Below are positions 1-8,317 of a stretch of DNA of 64,000 nucleotides, one piece after another. How positions within the stretch are numbered: the stretch's first letter is position 1; each line of letters opens with the position of its first letter. The notes under the pieces were generated by a model. The model ran no database searches, had not been told where the DNA came from, and saw only the letters and a list, made by a program, of their open reading frames with translations. The DNA lies in the NCBI GenBank assembly GCA_963742795.1, contig CAVUNL010000031.1, positions 496,001-560,000 on the forward strand, written 5' to 3'. Both the position numbers and the translations under genes were made by a program. Origin of the DNA: Palsa-504 sp963742795. Lineage in GTDB: Bacteria; Actinomycetota; Actinomycetes; Streptosporangiales; Streptosporangiaceae.

Positions 1-399
1 CTGGACATAAGCAAGCCGGAACGTCGCCGAATGGACCGACTGGTCCGGCGGCGTCCAGTTCAGCATGACTTCTCCCGTATTAAGATCCACGTGCGCCTCG
101 AGGGGGAAGTTGACATGGTTTCCACCAGCAAAGTCCAGGTGATAGGCGACACCTCCCTGGCTGTGGAGTGAACCCCGAGCACCGGTCGGCGTGAACTGGC
201 TGATGTCCGCCCCGCCAAAGAGCGAGCCTTCGCTGATCGGACCGGTAAGCCGCGTGACAAGGAAGTTTGCTCCCTCGCCTGCGCCGGACCCGGTCCAGTC
301 GCTGATGGCTTGCAGCGCATGTTCCAGATTGACGTGTTCCTTCCTGAGATGAACATGCGCCAATACCTCTATGTCTTCGCCACGTTCCGCAGGTTCCAT
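1..399 (-). CDS. hypothetical protein, C-terminus beyond window
   Basis: An open minus-strand frame of 133 codons begins at an ATG at 399 and runs off the left edge without a stop. A purine-rich ribosome-binding site (AAGAAGG) lies a few bases upstream of the ATG, which supports this start. The visible protein begins MEPAERGEDIEVLAHVHL and is a soluble, acidic to neutral sequence with many short hydrophobic/polar alternations, as expected for a beta-rich fold. There is no signal peptide or membrane segment. I do not recognise the family. The gene diverges from the acyl-CoA dehydrogenase at 676. The function is unknown. Confidence 0.6.
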   Translation of the reverse strand, partial: MEPAERGEDIEVLAHVHLRKEHVNLEHALQAISDWTGSGAGEGANFLVTRLTGPISEGSLFGGADISQFTPTGARGSLHSQGGVAYHLDFAGGNHVNFPLEAHVDLNTGEVMLNWTPPDQSVHSATFRLAYVQ

Positions 400-675
400 G
401 TTGCCTTCTTTCTTTTCCGTACGCCGACCCGGATCAGCCGCTGTCGGCTAAGACGGCTGGGTCGATGCAGACCGGTATGCGCTTGTTTGCCCCGACACAA
501 CTCGTCGGATCCACCATGCTGAACCAGCCGTGCGTCGGCGTGTAGCGGCAAAGGTCCCGAATCGGCCCTGCCGAAAGTCGCTGCCGCGTGCAGGCCGCGC
601 CGCGGCCACGGTTGCAGTGGTAGCTGTACTAGTCAGTAGATAGGCTGGTGGACGACCCTCGGGAGGGTGTGCTCC
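400..675. other. divergent intergenic region
   Basis: This 276-bp spacer separates the minus-strand gene starting at 399 from the plus-strand gene at 676. A TAGGCT hexamer at 641-646 resembles an actinobacterial -10 element and would suit transcription of the dehydrogenase gene. A TTGCAG at 611-616 is too far upstream to pair with it cleanly. The two short open frames here overlap each other on opposite strands and look non-coding. Confidence 0.4.
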
Positions 676-1962
676 ATGGACTTCGCATATGACGACAGGA
701 CGCAGGACCTCCGCAAGCGCGTGCTTGCGTTCATGGAGGAGCAGGTCTACCCGGCCGAGGCAACGTTCGCGGAACAGGCGCAGGCCGCCGCGGCGGCGGG
801 TCACCGCTGGGAGCGGCTCCCCGTCACCGCGGAACTCAAGGCTGAGGCGCGGAGCCGCGGGCTGTGGAACCTGTTCCTGACCGGCAAGTCGGCCGCAGCG
901 GTCCGCAAGTGGGAAGCCGCTACCGGAACGACGGAATCCCACCTGCCCGACCCGCCTCTGACGAACCTGCAGTACGCGCCGCTGGCCGAGATCACCGGCT
1001 GGAGTCCCGCGCTCGCGCCGGAGGCACTGAACTGCGCCGCGCCGGACACCGGCAACATGGAAGTGCTCGCCGAGTTCGGCTCGCCGGAACAGCAGGAACG
1101 CTGGCTCCGCCCGCTGCTCGACGGGGCGATCAGGTCGGCGTTCTGCATGACCGAGCCCGCCGTCGCCTCCAGCGACGCGTCGAACATCGCCACCACGATC
1201 AGCAAGACCAGCGACGGCTACGTGATCAACGGCCGCAAATGGTGGTCTTCCGGCGCGCTCAGCTCGGACTGCAAGATCCTCATCGTGATGGGGGTAACCG
1301 GTTTTGGGGACGAGGGCGCCGATGGCCATGCCAGGCACTCCATGATCCTCGTGCCCCGCGATACGCCCGGGGTCGAGATCCAGCGCGGGCTGAGCGTCTA
1401 TGGCTACGCCGACGGCCCGCACGGCGGCCATGCGGAGGTCGTGTTCGACCAGGTCAAAGTGCCCAGGGAAAACCTGATCGCGGGCGAGGGCGAGGGATTC
1501 GCGATCGCGCAGGCCCGGCTCGGCCCCGGGCGCATCCACCACTGCATGCGACAGATCGGCGCCGCGGAGCGCGCCCTCAGCCTGATGTGCTCCAGAGCGG
1601 CCAGCCGCACCGCGTTCGGCAAGACCCTGGCCGAGCAGGGCGTCGTCCAGGACTGGATCGCCGAATCCAGGGTCAGGATCGAGCAGGCCAGGCTGCTCGT
1701 GCTCAAGACGGCATGGCTGATGGACACCGTGGGCAACAAGGACGCGCGCACCGAGATCCAGGCCATCAAGATCGTGACCCCGGCCATGGCCGAGTGGGTA
1801 ATCGACAAGGCGATCCAGGCGCACGGCGGAGGCGGGGTCAGCCAGGTGTTCCCGCTCGCCCAGCTGTGGGCGAACGCCCGCTCGCTCAGGTTCGCCGACG
1901 GTCCGGACGAGGTGCACAAGAGATCACTCGCCCGCCGCGAGCTGAGGAAGGCCACGAGCTGA
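676..1962 (+). CDS. acyl-CoA dehydrogenase (ACAD11/FadE-like)
   Basis: A 428-residue flavin-dependent acyl-CoA dehydrogenase that would introduce the 2,3-double bond into an acyl-CoA. An N-terminal helical part is followed by the flavin-contacting motif CMTEPAVASSD. The C-terminal half carries QAHGGGGVSQVFPLAQLWA and RFADGPDEVHKRSLARREL, both typical of the long-chain ACAD10/ACAD11 branch. The ATG at 676 is preferred over the in-frame GTG at 667, because GGGAGG at 661-666 sits nine bases upstream of the ATG and would abut the GTG. It heads a set with a FabG-like reductase and two more dehydrogenases, so it probably belongs to a beta-oxidation-type pathway. The substrate cannot be told from sequence. 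Confidence 0.9.
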   Translation: MDFAYDDRTQDLRKRVLAFMEEQVYPAEATFAEQAQAAAAAGHRWERLPVTAELKAEARSRGLWNLFLTGKSAAAVRKWEAATGTTESHLPDPPLTNLQYAPLAEITGWSPALAPEALNCAAPDTGNMEVLAEFGSPEQQERWLRPLLDGAIRSAFCMTEPAVASSDASNIATTISKTSDGYVINGRKWWSSGALSSDCKILIVMGVTGFGDEGADGHARHSMILVPRDTPGVEIQRGLSVYGYADGPHGGHAEVVFDQVKVPRENLIAGEGEGFAIAQARLGPGRIHHCMRQIGAAERALSLMCSRAASRTAFGKTLAEQGVVQDWIAESRVRIEQARLLVLKTAWLMDTVGNKDARTEIQAIKIVTPAMAEWVIDKAIQAHGGGGVSQVFPLAQLWANARSLRFADGPDEVHKRSLARRELRKATS

Positions 1963-1969
1963 GGTGAAC

Positions 1970-2013
1970 GGGGGACTTTGAGCTTTGGTAGCCGGGGACT
2001 AAAGGCACTTGCC
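1970..2013 (+). promoter_or_regulatory. two DosR/DevR-like half-site motifs
   Basis: Two copies of a GGGGACTWW motif lie 21 bases apart between the first dehydrogenase and the reductase: GGGGGACTTTGAGC near 1971 and CGGGGACTAAAGGC near 1993. Each matches the left half of the DosR/DevR consensus (SGGGACTWWAG) well, but the right half (TCCC) is poor. Regulation by hypoxia or redox is an inference from the motif only. Confidence 0.35.
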
Positions 2014-2117
2014 CAGCGAAAACCGCGAGCGTAGGAAACGAGTGGTAAACGAAAAGTCGGCTGGGGAAGGCTTACCCTGCCGAGCGCCACGGCAGTCCAG
2101 AAAAAGGAGAGGGCTCA

Positions 2118-2870
2118 GTGACAGAGAGAATCGCGATCGTGACCGGCTCAGCGCGGGGCATTGGGGCTGCGACGGCCCGCAGGCTGGCCGTGGACGGGAT
2201 GGCCGTGGCGGTCCTCGACCTGGACGAGGTGGCCTGCGCGGGGACCGTGAAGGAGATAGAGGACGCTGGCGGGCGCGCGCTGGCGGTAGCCGCCGACGTC
2301 AGCAAGACCGATCAGGTCGAGGCCGCGGTCGAGCGCGTGGCCAGCGAACTCGGCGAGCCCACCGTGTTGGTGAACAACGCGGGCGTGATCCGCGACAACC
2401 TGCTGTTCAAGATGACCGACGACGACTGGGACACGGTGCTCGGGGTGCACCTGCGCGGGGCGTTCCTGATGAGCCGCGCGGTGCAGAAGTACATGGTTGA
2501 GCAGCGGTATGGGCGGATCGTCAACCTGTCGTCGTCGTCCGCGCTCGGCAACCGCGGGCAGGTCAACTACTCCGCCGCCAAGGCCGGCATGCAGGGTTTC
2601 ACCAAGACGCTCGCGATGGAGCTCGGGCCGTTCGGGGTCACCGCGAACGCGGTCGCGCCGGGCTTCATCGTCACCGACATGACCGCGGCCACGGCGGCCC
2701 GGATCGGCATGCCCTTCGAGGACTTCCAGAAGGCCGCCGCCTCGCAGATACCGGTGCGCCGCGCCGGGCAGCCGATCGACGTGGCGAACACCATTTCGTT
2801 CCTGGTCAGCGAGGGTGCGGGCTTCGTCTCCGGCCAGGTCATCTACGTGGCGGGCGGGCCTCTGTGCTAA
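2118..2870 (+). CDS. SDR-family 3-oxoacyl reductase (FabG-like)
   Basis: A 250-residue classical short-chain dehydrogenase, probably reducing or oxidising a 3-oxo/3-hydroxyacyl thioester with NAD(P)H. It shows the cofactor motif TGSARGIG at residues 9-16, NNAG at 86-89, and the catalytic Tyr151 and Lys155 in YSAAK. The C-terminal GFVSGQVIYVAGG is typical of FabG relatives. The length is normal for the family. The GTG start at 2118 follows a good ribosome-binding site (GGAGAGG). It lies in line with three acyl-CoA dehydrogenase genes, which suggests a catabolic role in side-chain or fatty-acyl oxidation rather than the essential biosynthetic FabG. Confidence 0.9.
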   Translation: MTERIAIVTGSARGIGAATARRLAVDGMAVAVLDLDEVACAGTVKEIEDAGGRALAVAADVSKTDQVEAAVERVASELGEPTVLVNNAGVIRDNLLFKMTDDDWDTVLGVHLRGAFLMSRAVQKYMVEQRYGRIVNLSSSSALGNRGQVNYSAAKAGMQGFTKTLAMELGPFGVTANAVAPGFIVTDMTAATAARIGMPFEDFQKAAASQIPVRRAGQPIDVANTISFLVSEGAGFVSGQVIYVAGGPLC

Positions 2871-2900
2871 TAGTCAGGAGATTGTGCTAAAGAAGACATT

Positions 2901-4085
2901 GTGCTGACACCCGAAGATCTCCGCGAGCGGGCCCGCGCGTTCCTGGCGGAGCATGACCCGCACGAGATGCCCAGGCAGGACTTCCTGAACGCACGGTTCG
3001 ACGCGGGCCTGGCCTGGGTGCACTACCCGGAAGGGCTGGGCGGGCTCGGCCTGTCGCGCTCGCTGCAGCAGATCGTGGACGCCGAGTTCGCCGCGGCCGG
3101 TTCCCCGGGCAACGATGCGGAACACAACGCCATCGGCCTGGGCATGGCCGCGCCCACCATCCTGGCCTACGGCACCGACGAGCAGCAGAAGCGCTGGCTG
3201 CGCGAGCTCTGGACGGGCCGCGAGATCTGGTGCCAGCTGTTCAGCGAGCCGGGCGCGGGCAGCGACCTAGCCGCGCTGGCTACCCGGGCTGTCCGCGACG
3301 GTGATGTGTGGGTGGTCTCCGGGCAGAAGGTGTGGACCTCGCTGGCACAGCTGGCCAAGCGCGCGCTGCTGCTCGCGCGCTCCGATCCCGATGTGCCCAA
3401 GCACCAAGGTCTCACCTACTTCTCGTTGGACATGACCACCCCCGGCGTGGAGGTCCGCCCGCTGCGGCAGATCACCGGCGAGGCCGAGTTCAACGAGGTG
3501 TTCCTGACCGACGTCCGGATCCCGGACCAGGACCGGATCGGCCCGGTCGGCGAGGGCTGGAAGGTAGCCAACGCCACGCTGATGAGCGAGCGGGTCAATA
3601 TTGGCGCCTCGCGCGCCGGGCCCCGCGAATCCGGCATGATCGGCCCGGTCGCCGCCACCTGGCGGAACCGCGCCGAGCTGCGCACCCCCGGCCTGCACGA
3701 CCGGCTGCTCCGGCTCTGGACCGAGGCCGAGGTGGCCCGGCTGGCGGGGGAGCGGATGCGCCAGCAGCTGGCCGCGGGCAAGCCCGGGCCTGAGGGTTCG
3801 GCCGCCAAGCTGGTCTTCGCCCGGCTGAATCAGGAGATTTCCGGCTTCGACGTTGAGCTGTCCGCGGGTGACGGCCTGCGCTACGACGACTGGACCATGC
3901 GCCGGCCCGAACACTCCAACTTCTACGGCCGCGGTCCCGGCTACCGGTACCTGCGCGCTCGCGGCAACTCCATCGAGGGCGGCACCTCGGAGATCCTGCG
4001 CAACATCATCGCGGAGCGGGTGCTGGGCCTGCCGCCCGAGCCCCGCGCCGACAAGGACATCCCATGGAAGGACCTGCCGCGGTGA
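2901..4085 (+). CDS. acyl-CoA dehydrogenase, probable catalytic subunit
   Basis: A 394-residue acyl-CoA dehydrogenase with all three domains. FSEPGAGSDLA is the flavin-binding motif in the middle strand domain, and the C-terminus has SIEGGTSEILRNIIAERVLG, whose Glu is the likely catalytic base. The start is a GTG at 2901 with only a weak purine run (AAAGAAGA) before it, so the start is less certain than the frame. The next dehydrogenase, at 4183, lacks this acidic C-terminal motif. Paired catalytic and non-catalytic subunits are known from actinobacterial heterotetrameric FadE enzymes of steroid degradation, and the same arrangement is inferred here. Confidence 0.9.
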   Translation: MLTPEDLRERARAFLAEHDPHEMPRQDFLNARFDAGLAWVHYPEGLGGLGLSRSLQQIVDAEFAAAGSPGNDAEHNAIGLGMAAPTILAYGTDEQQKRWLRELWTGREIWCQLFSEPGAGSDLAALATRAVRDGDVWVVSGQKVWTSLAQLAKRALLLARSDPDVPKHQGLTYFSLDMTTPGVEVRPLRQITGEAEFNEVFLTDVRIPDQDRIGPVGEGWKVANATLMSERVNIGASRAGPRESGMIGPVAATWRNRAELRTPGLHDRLLRLWTEAEVARLAGERMRQQLAAGKPGPEGSAAKLVFARLNQEISGFDVELSAGDGLRYDDWTMRRPEHSNFYGRGPGYRYLRARGNSIEGGTSEILRNIIAERVLGLPPEPRADKDIPWKDLPR

Positions 4086-4186
4086 GCGAGCCGGAGGGGC
4101 GCGGCGCCGCCTGGACTGAGGAGCGAAGCGACGAGGGAAGGCGGCGCCTTAAGGCGCCCCGGAGGCGAGCGGAGGACAAACAGTGA
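4082..4186 (+). CDS. coupled 34-residue mini-gene (repeat element, copy 1)
   Basis: A GTG-initiated frame of 34 codons overlaps the previous stop (GTGA at 4082-4085) and the next start (GTGA at 4183-4186). The peptide begins VSEPEGRGAAWTEERSDEGR and ends in a basic, then charged tail (APRRRAEDKQ). It is almost the same as the mini-gene at 52350-52460, which sits between unrelated genes in the same doubly overlapping way. The DNA also forms a hairpin: GGCGCCGCCT at 4093-4102 pairs with AGGCGGCGCC further on, and the overlapping GGCGCCTTAAGGCGCC is a perfect palindrome. CGGAGG near its end also serves as ribosome-binding site for the following gene. Whether the peptide is functional or only a coupling device is unknown. 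Confidence 0.55.
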   Translation: MSEPEGRGAAWTEERSDEGRRRLKAPRRRAEDKQ

Positions 4187-5418
4187 CCGACCGGGCGGAC
4201 CTCCCCGACCTCCTGTACTCCGATACCGAACGGGCCCTGGCGGACAGCCTCGGCGCCCTGCTCGCCGACCGGGGCAGCCTGGACAAGGTCCTGGCCCGCA
4301 CCGAGTCCACCGAGACCTACGACGACGGACTGTGGCAGGCCGTCGCCGGCGACCTGGGGTGTGCCGGGCTGCTCATCCCGGAGCGTGACGGCGGCGCCGG
4401 CGCCTCGTACCGCGAGGTGTGCTCGGCCGCCGAGGCGCTGGGCAGCGCGGTCGCTCCGGTTCCGTTTCTCGGCAGCGCCGTCGTCGCCACTACCGCCCTG
4501 CTGAGCGTGGCGTCGGGTGTCCCGGTCGACGCGGCCACGGGTGTTCCGCGCAGTACCGCCGCCGTCTCTTCCGGCACGCCCTTCACCCCGGCGCGGGCCG
4601 CGTCCGACCTGTTGCACCGGATGGCGGACGGCAGCGTGACCGTGACCCTGGCCGTACCCTTCGCCAGCGCGCCGGGTAGCCCGTTCCCGGTCTCGGTCCG
4701 GGTGGCCGGGCTCAAGCCCGGCGACGCCCAGACCGGGGTCGCGCGGCTGCGCGGGACGGTCAGCGGAGTCGCCGACGCCCTGCCCGCCACCGTGCTGCTG
4801 GTCCCGGCCGACGGCGTGCCGCACGCCCTGTACATGGTCGACATGTCGGACCCGGGCGTGGCCAAGGCGCCGGTCGTGTCGCTGGACATGACCAGGCAGC
4901 TATGCGACCTGTCCTTCGACGACGCCCCCGGGCGGCTGATCGCGTCCGGCGCGGCGGCCTCGGAGGCGCTCGACGCAGCTCTGACCGCGGGCGCGGCCGT
5001 GCTGGCCGCTGAGCAGGTCGGGCTGGCCCAGCGCTGCCTGGACATGACGCTGGCCTATGTGAAGGAACGCCGTCAGTTCGGCCGGCCGGTCGGGTCGTTC
5101 CAGGCGCTCAAGCACCGGCTGGCCGACGTCTGGGTCGCGGTCAGCCAGGCTCGCGCGGCGTCCCGGTACGCCGCGGCCTGCCTGGCCTCCGGCGACCCCG
5201 ACGCCAAGGTCGCGGTGGCGATCGCCAAGGCGTACTGCTCGGAGGCCGCCGTGCACGCCGCGCAGGAGTGCGTGCAGTTGCACGGTGGCATCGGCTTCAC
5301 CTGGGAGCATCCAGCGCACCTGTACCTCAAGCGGGCCAAGGCGGACTCCGTCGCCTTCGGCACCCCCGACGCGCACCGCGCCGCGCTCGGTCCCCTGGTC
5401 AACCTCCCCGCGCCCTGA
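4183..5418 (+). CDS. acyl-CoA dehydrogenase, probable non-catalytic subunit
   Basis: A 411-residue acyl-CoA dehydrogenase-family protein. The C-terminal half has AYVKERRQFGRPVGSFQALK and QECVQLHGGIGFTWEHPAHL, typical of flavin-binding FadE partner subunits. It ends RAKADSVAFGTPDAHRAALG, where catalytic members usually carry an acidic EG(T/G)xE motif. That ending is characteristic of the beta subunits of actinobacterial heterotetrameric dehydrogenases such as FadE27 and FadE29 of cholesterol side-chain degradation. The middle domain is degenerate. The GTG at 4183 has CGGAGG upstream and overlaps the mini-gene stop. A complex with the 2901 product is inferred from adjacency. Confidence 0.85.
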   Translation: MTDRADLPDLLYSDTERALADSLGALLADRGSLDKVLARTESTETYDDGLWQAVAGDLGCAGLLIPERDGGAGASYREVCSAAEALGSAVAPVPFLGSAVVATTALLSVASGVPVDAATGVPRSTAAVSSGTPFTPARAASDLLHRMADGSVTVTLAVPFASAPGSPFPVSVRVAGLKPGDAQTGVARLRGTVSGVADALPATVLLVPADGVPHALYMVDMSDPGVAKAPVVSLDMTRQLCDLSFDDAPGRLIASGAAASEALDAALTAGAAVLAAEQVGLAQRCLDMTLAYVKERRQFGRPVGSFQALKHRLADVWVAVSQARAASRYAAACLASGDPDAKVAVAIAKAYCSEAAVHAAQECVQLHGGIGFTWEHPAHLYLKRAKADSVAFGTPDAHRAALGPLVNLPAP

Positions 5419-5422
5419 ACCC

Positions 5423-8008
5423 ATGGAACCCGTGGACGCCGTGACCGGGGTCATCCCCGATGAGGCCGGACTGCGCCGCCGGGTCGGTCGGCTGTCGCTG
5501 GAACAGAAGATCCGCCTGCTGACCGGTGAGGACTTCTGGGCGCTGAACTCCGAGCCGGAGGCGGGGCTGCGTCGGCTCGTGCTGTCCGACGGGCCGGCCG
5601 GGGTCCGCGGCGAGTCATGGGACGAGCGGGATAGCTCCGCGAACGTGCCGTCGGCGACGGCGCTGGCCGCCACGTGGGACACCGGACGGGTCGAGGCGAT
5701 CAGCATCCTGCTCGCCCGCGAGGCGCGGCGCAAGGGCGTCGACGTGCTGCTCGCCCCGACCGTGAACCTGCACCGGACCCCGTACGCGGGCCGGTGTTTC
5801 GAGTGCTTCTCCGAGGATCCGCTGCTGACCGCGCGGATCGGCGCCTCCTACGTGCGCGGGCTGCAGCGCTCTGGCGTGGGTGCGACGGTCAAGCACTTCG
5901 TCGGCAACGACTCCGAGACGCAGCGGATGACCGTCGACGTCCGCATCGACGACCGGACCCTGCGGGAGCTGTACCTGGCGCCGTTCGAGGCTATCGTCCG
6001 GGACGCGGGCGCCTGGGCGGTGATGGCCGCCTACAACGGGATCAACGGGTCGCCGATGACGCAGAGCCCGATGCTGCGCGACATCCTGCACGGCGAGTGG
6101 GGCTACGACGGACTGGTCATGTCCGACTGGACCGCCGCCCACGATACCGAGGCCACCGCTGAGGCCGCCCTCGACCTGGCCATGCCCGGGCCGGCTAGCG
6201 TGTACGGCCCCTGGGGCGAGGCCTTGCTCGAGGCGGTCGGGAAGGGCGCGGTGGATGAGGCGCTCATCGACGACAAGGTGGTCCGCATCCTCCGCCTGGC
6301 GGCGCGGGTCGGCGCGCTGGCTCCGACTCTTCCCCCGCCCGGGCTGCCTCCGGCAGCCCCCCCCACCCCCACCCCCACCCCCACCCCCGCCGCGCCTGAG
6401 CTGGCCGTCGAGGCCGCGGATTCGGTGGCGGTCGCGCAGGAACTGCGGGCCGCCGCGGCGGCCGGCTTCGTGCTGGCCCGCAACGACAACCTCCTGCCGC
6501 TGCCGCGATACGGGCCCGCGGACCGGCCGGGGCTCGGCCGGCGGCTGCACCTGGCCGTCATCGGTCCGAACGCCGAGGTCGCACGGACCATGGGCGGCGG
6601 CAGCGCCACCGTGTTCCCGCCCTACACGATCTCGCCGCTTGAGGGCCTGCGTAACGCCGGGCTGCACGTGACGTACGCGCCGGGCGTGACCTCGCACCTG
6701 CGCGGCGGGGCGGCCCGCGCGCCCTGGCTGCTGCGGCCGGACCGGGTCGCCGACGCCGGGACCGGCGCGGAGATCCGGTTCCTGTCGCAGACCGGCGAGC
6801 TAGCCGGTTCGGAACTGCGCGACGGGGCCACGTTCATGTGGCTCAGCGGCTTCGCGACCTCGGGGGTCACCGGCCCGGTGGCCCGGCTGGAGGTCCGCTG
6901 CGTGATCCGGGCTACCGCCGGCGGCGAATACCAGCTGGGCGTCTCCGGTCTCGGCCGTTACCGCCTGCTGGTCGACGGCGCGGAGGCCTTCGATGCCACC
7001 TTGACGCTGCCCGAAGACTCCGACATCTCCGAGGCCCTGATGCGCCCGCCGCAGCAGCTGACCCCGGTCCAGCTGGCTGCGGGCCAGTCGATCGACGTGG
7101 TGGTCGAGCACGACGTGGACTCCTCGCCGTTCGTCAGGTTCGGCACGCTCGTGCAGCTCAACCTGGTGCCGCCGCACGGCACCGACGAGGAAGAGATCGC
7201 GGCGGCCGCCGCCCTGGCCGCCACCAGCGACGCGGCGGTGGTCGTGGTCGGTACCACCGCCGACGTGGAGAGCGAGGGCTTCGACCGCACCACGCTGGCG
7301 CTGCCGGGCCGTCAGGACGAACTGGTCCGCCAGGTCCTGGCGGCCAACCCGCGGACCGTGGTGGTGGTGAACTCGGGCGCCCCGGTCCTGCTGCCCTGGG
7401 CGCAGGACGCGGCGGCGGTGCTGCTGTCCTGGTTCGGCGGCCAGGAATACGGCGACGCGCTGGCCGACGTGCTCCTCGGCGACGTCGAGCCGGGCGGGCG
7501 GCTGCCCATGACGTGGCCCGCCTCGGAGGAGGGTCTGCCGTCCACCCAGCCGGTCGACGGCGTGCTGACCTATGACGAGGGCCTGTTCATCGGCTACCGC
7601 GCTTACGACCGCGACGGCCGGGAGCCGCTGTTCCCGTTCGGGCACGGCATCGGCTACACCACCTGGGCCCATGAGTCGGTCACGCTGGACCAGCCCCCGG
7701 CGGGCGCTTCGGGCATCGCGGTCTGCGTCCAGCTGCGGAACGCCGGCTCGCGCCGCGGCCGCGAAGTCGTCCAGGTCTACGCCTCCCGGCCGGACTCGGC
7801 GGTCGAGCGCCCGGCCAAGTGGCTGGCCGGCTTCGCCACCGTGGACGCGGACCCCGGCGAATCGGTCACGGTCGGAATCCTCATCCCCGAGCGCGCCTTC
7901 CAGCACTGGACCGGCGACGGCTGGTCCACCGAACCAGGCACGTTCGTCCTGGCCGCTGGCCCCTCCTCGGCCTGCCTCCCGCTCACCACCACGATCGAGC
8001 TTGGCTGA
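5423..8008 (+). CDS. GH3 beta-glucosidase-type glycoside hydrolase
   Basis: An 861-residue family GH3 enzyme of the type that removes terminal beta-linked glucose (or xylose) from oligosaccharides. In order: the N-terminal barrel with SDGPAGVRGE, KHFVGNDSE and VMSDWTAAHD, where Asp235 is the predicted nucleophile; a Pro/Thr linker encoded by CCCCAC repeats near 6358-6390; the second GH3 domain, interrupted by a PA14-like insert from about residue 450 to 600; SEGFDRTTLALPGRQDELV; and a C-terminal fibronectin-III-like domain. No signal peptide is visible, so it is probably intracellular. The ATG at 5423 lies four bases after the preceding stop with no ribosome-binding site, suggesting translational coupling. 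Confidence 0.9.
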   Translation: MEPVDAVTGVIPDEAGLRRRVGRLSLEQKIRLLTGEDFWALNSEPEAGLRRLVLSDGPAGVRGESWDERDSSANVPSATALAATWDTGRVEAISILLAREARRKGVDVLLAPTVNLHRTPYAGRCFECFSEDPLLTARIGASYVRGLQRSGVGATVKHFVGNDSETQRMTVDVRIDDRTLRELYLAPFEAIVRDAGAWAVMAAYNGINGSPMTQSPMLRDILHGEWGYDGLVMSDWTAAHDTEATAEAALDLAMPGPASVYGPWGEALLEAVGKGAVDEALIDDKVVRILRLAARVGALAPTLPPPGLPPAAPPTPTPTPTPAAPELAVEAADSVAVAQELRAAAAAGFVLARNDNLLPLPRYGPADRPGLGRRLHLAVIGPNAEVARTMGGGSATVFPPYTISPLEGLRNAGLHVTYAPGVTSHLRGGAARAPWLLRPDRVADAGTGAEIRFLSQTGELAGSELRDGATFMWLSGFATSGVTGPVARLEVRCVIRATAGGEYQLGVSGLGRYRLLVDGAEAFDATLTLPEDSDISEALMRPPQQLTPVQLAAGQSIDVVVEHDVDSSPFVRFGTLVQLNLVPPHGTDEEEIAAAAALAATSDAAVVVVGTTADVESEGFDRTTLALPGRQDELVRQVLAANPRTVVVVNSGAPVLLPWAQDAAAVLLSWFGGQEYGDALADVLLGDVEPGGRLPMTWPASEEGLPSTQPVDGVLTYDEGLFIGYRAYDRDGREPLFPFGHGIGYTTWAHESVTLDQPPAGASGIAVCVQLRNAGSRRGREVVQVYASRPDSAVERPAKWLAGFATVDADPGESVTVGILIPERAFQHWTGDGWSTEPGTFVLAAGPSSACLPLTTTIELG

Positions 8009-8066
8009 GGGATCTCAACTCCCGCCGCTGGGCCGCCGACTTCATGCAAGTCTCATGAACAGCTGG

Positions 8067-8072
8067 TAACCT
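8067..8072 (+). promoter_or_regulatory. candidate -10 element, leaderless antitoxin gene
   Basis: TAACCT fits the actinobacterial -10 pattern TANNNT and ends six bases before the ATG at 8079. That spacing would put the transcription start at or next to the start codon. No ribosome-binding site precedes the ATG. Confidence 0.45.
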
Positions 8073-8078
8073 GAGCTT

Positions 8079-8309
8079 ATGAGCGCCGAGATCATCCAGG
8101 TTCGAGACGTTCCCTCGGAAGAGGTCGATGCCCTGCGGTCCAGGGCGGCTGCCCGGGGCATGTCGCTGTCGGCCTACCTGCGCGAGCTGATCCACGACGA
8201 CGTGTCACGGCCCACGATGACAGAAATCGTCGCGCGGATCGCCACCCGGGACAGCATCGAAGCTGACCGCGACGACATCCGGTCCTTCATCGACGACGGC
8301 CGCCGCTGA
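8079..8309 (+). CDS. ribbon-helix-helix antitoxin (VapB/FitA-like)
   Basis: A 76-residue protein beginning MSAEIIQVRDVPSEEV, with a typical antitoxin ribbon-helix-helix region (RSRAAARGMSLSAYLRELI). An acidic C-terminal tail (TRDSIEADRDDIRSFIDD) would bind and block the toxin. It directly precedes a PIN-domain gene with an 8-base gap, the normal antitoxin-toxin order. It probably represses its own promoter as a complex with the toxin. The start appears leaderless. Confidence 0.85.
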   Translation: MSAEIIQVRDVPSEEVDALRSRAAARGMSLSAYLRELIHDDVSRPTMTEIVARIATRDSIEADRDDIRSFIDDGRR

Positions 8310-8317
8310 CGCCGGAA

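Noticed and set aside
448..1917. Long minus-strand open frame (489 codons) opposite the first acyl-CoA dehydrogenase
   Set aside because: It is a GC-bias shadow of a well-conserved gene. Its protein is His/Arg/Gly-rich, with no family signature and no ribosome-binding site. The same applies to 9176-11230, 12215-12979, 18888-20222 and 55302-57377.
6358..6390. Phase-variable repeat in the first GH3 gene
   Set aside because: The CCCCAC units are six bases long, so gain or loss keeps the frame and only changes a Pro/Thr linker.
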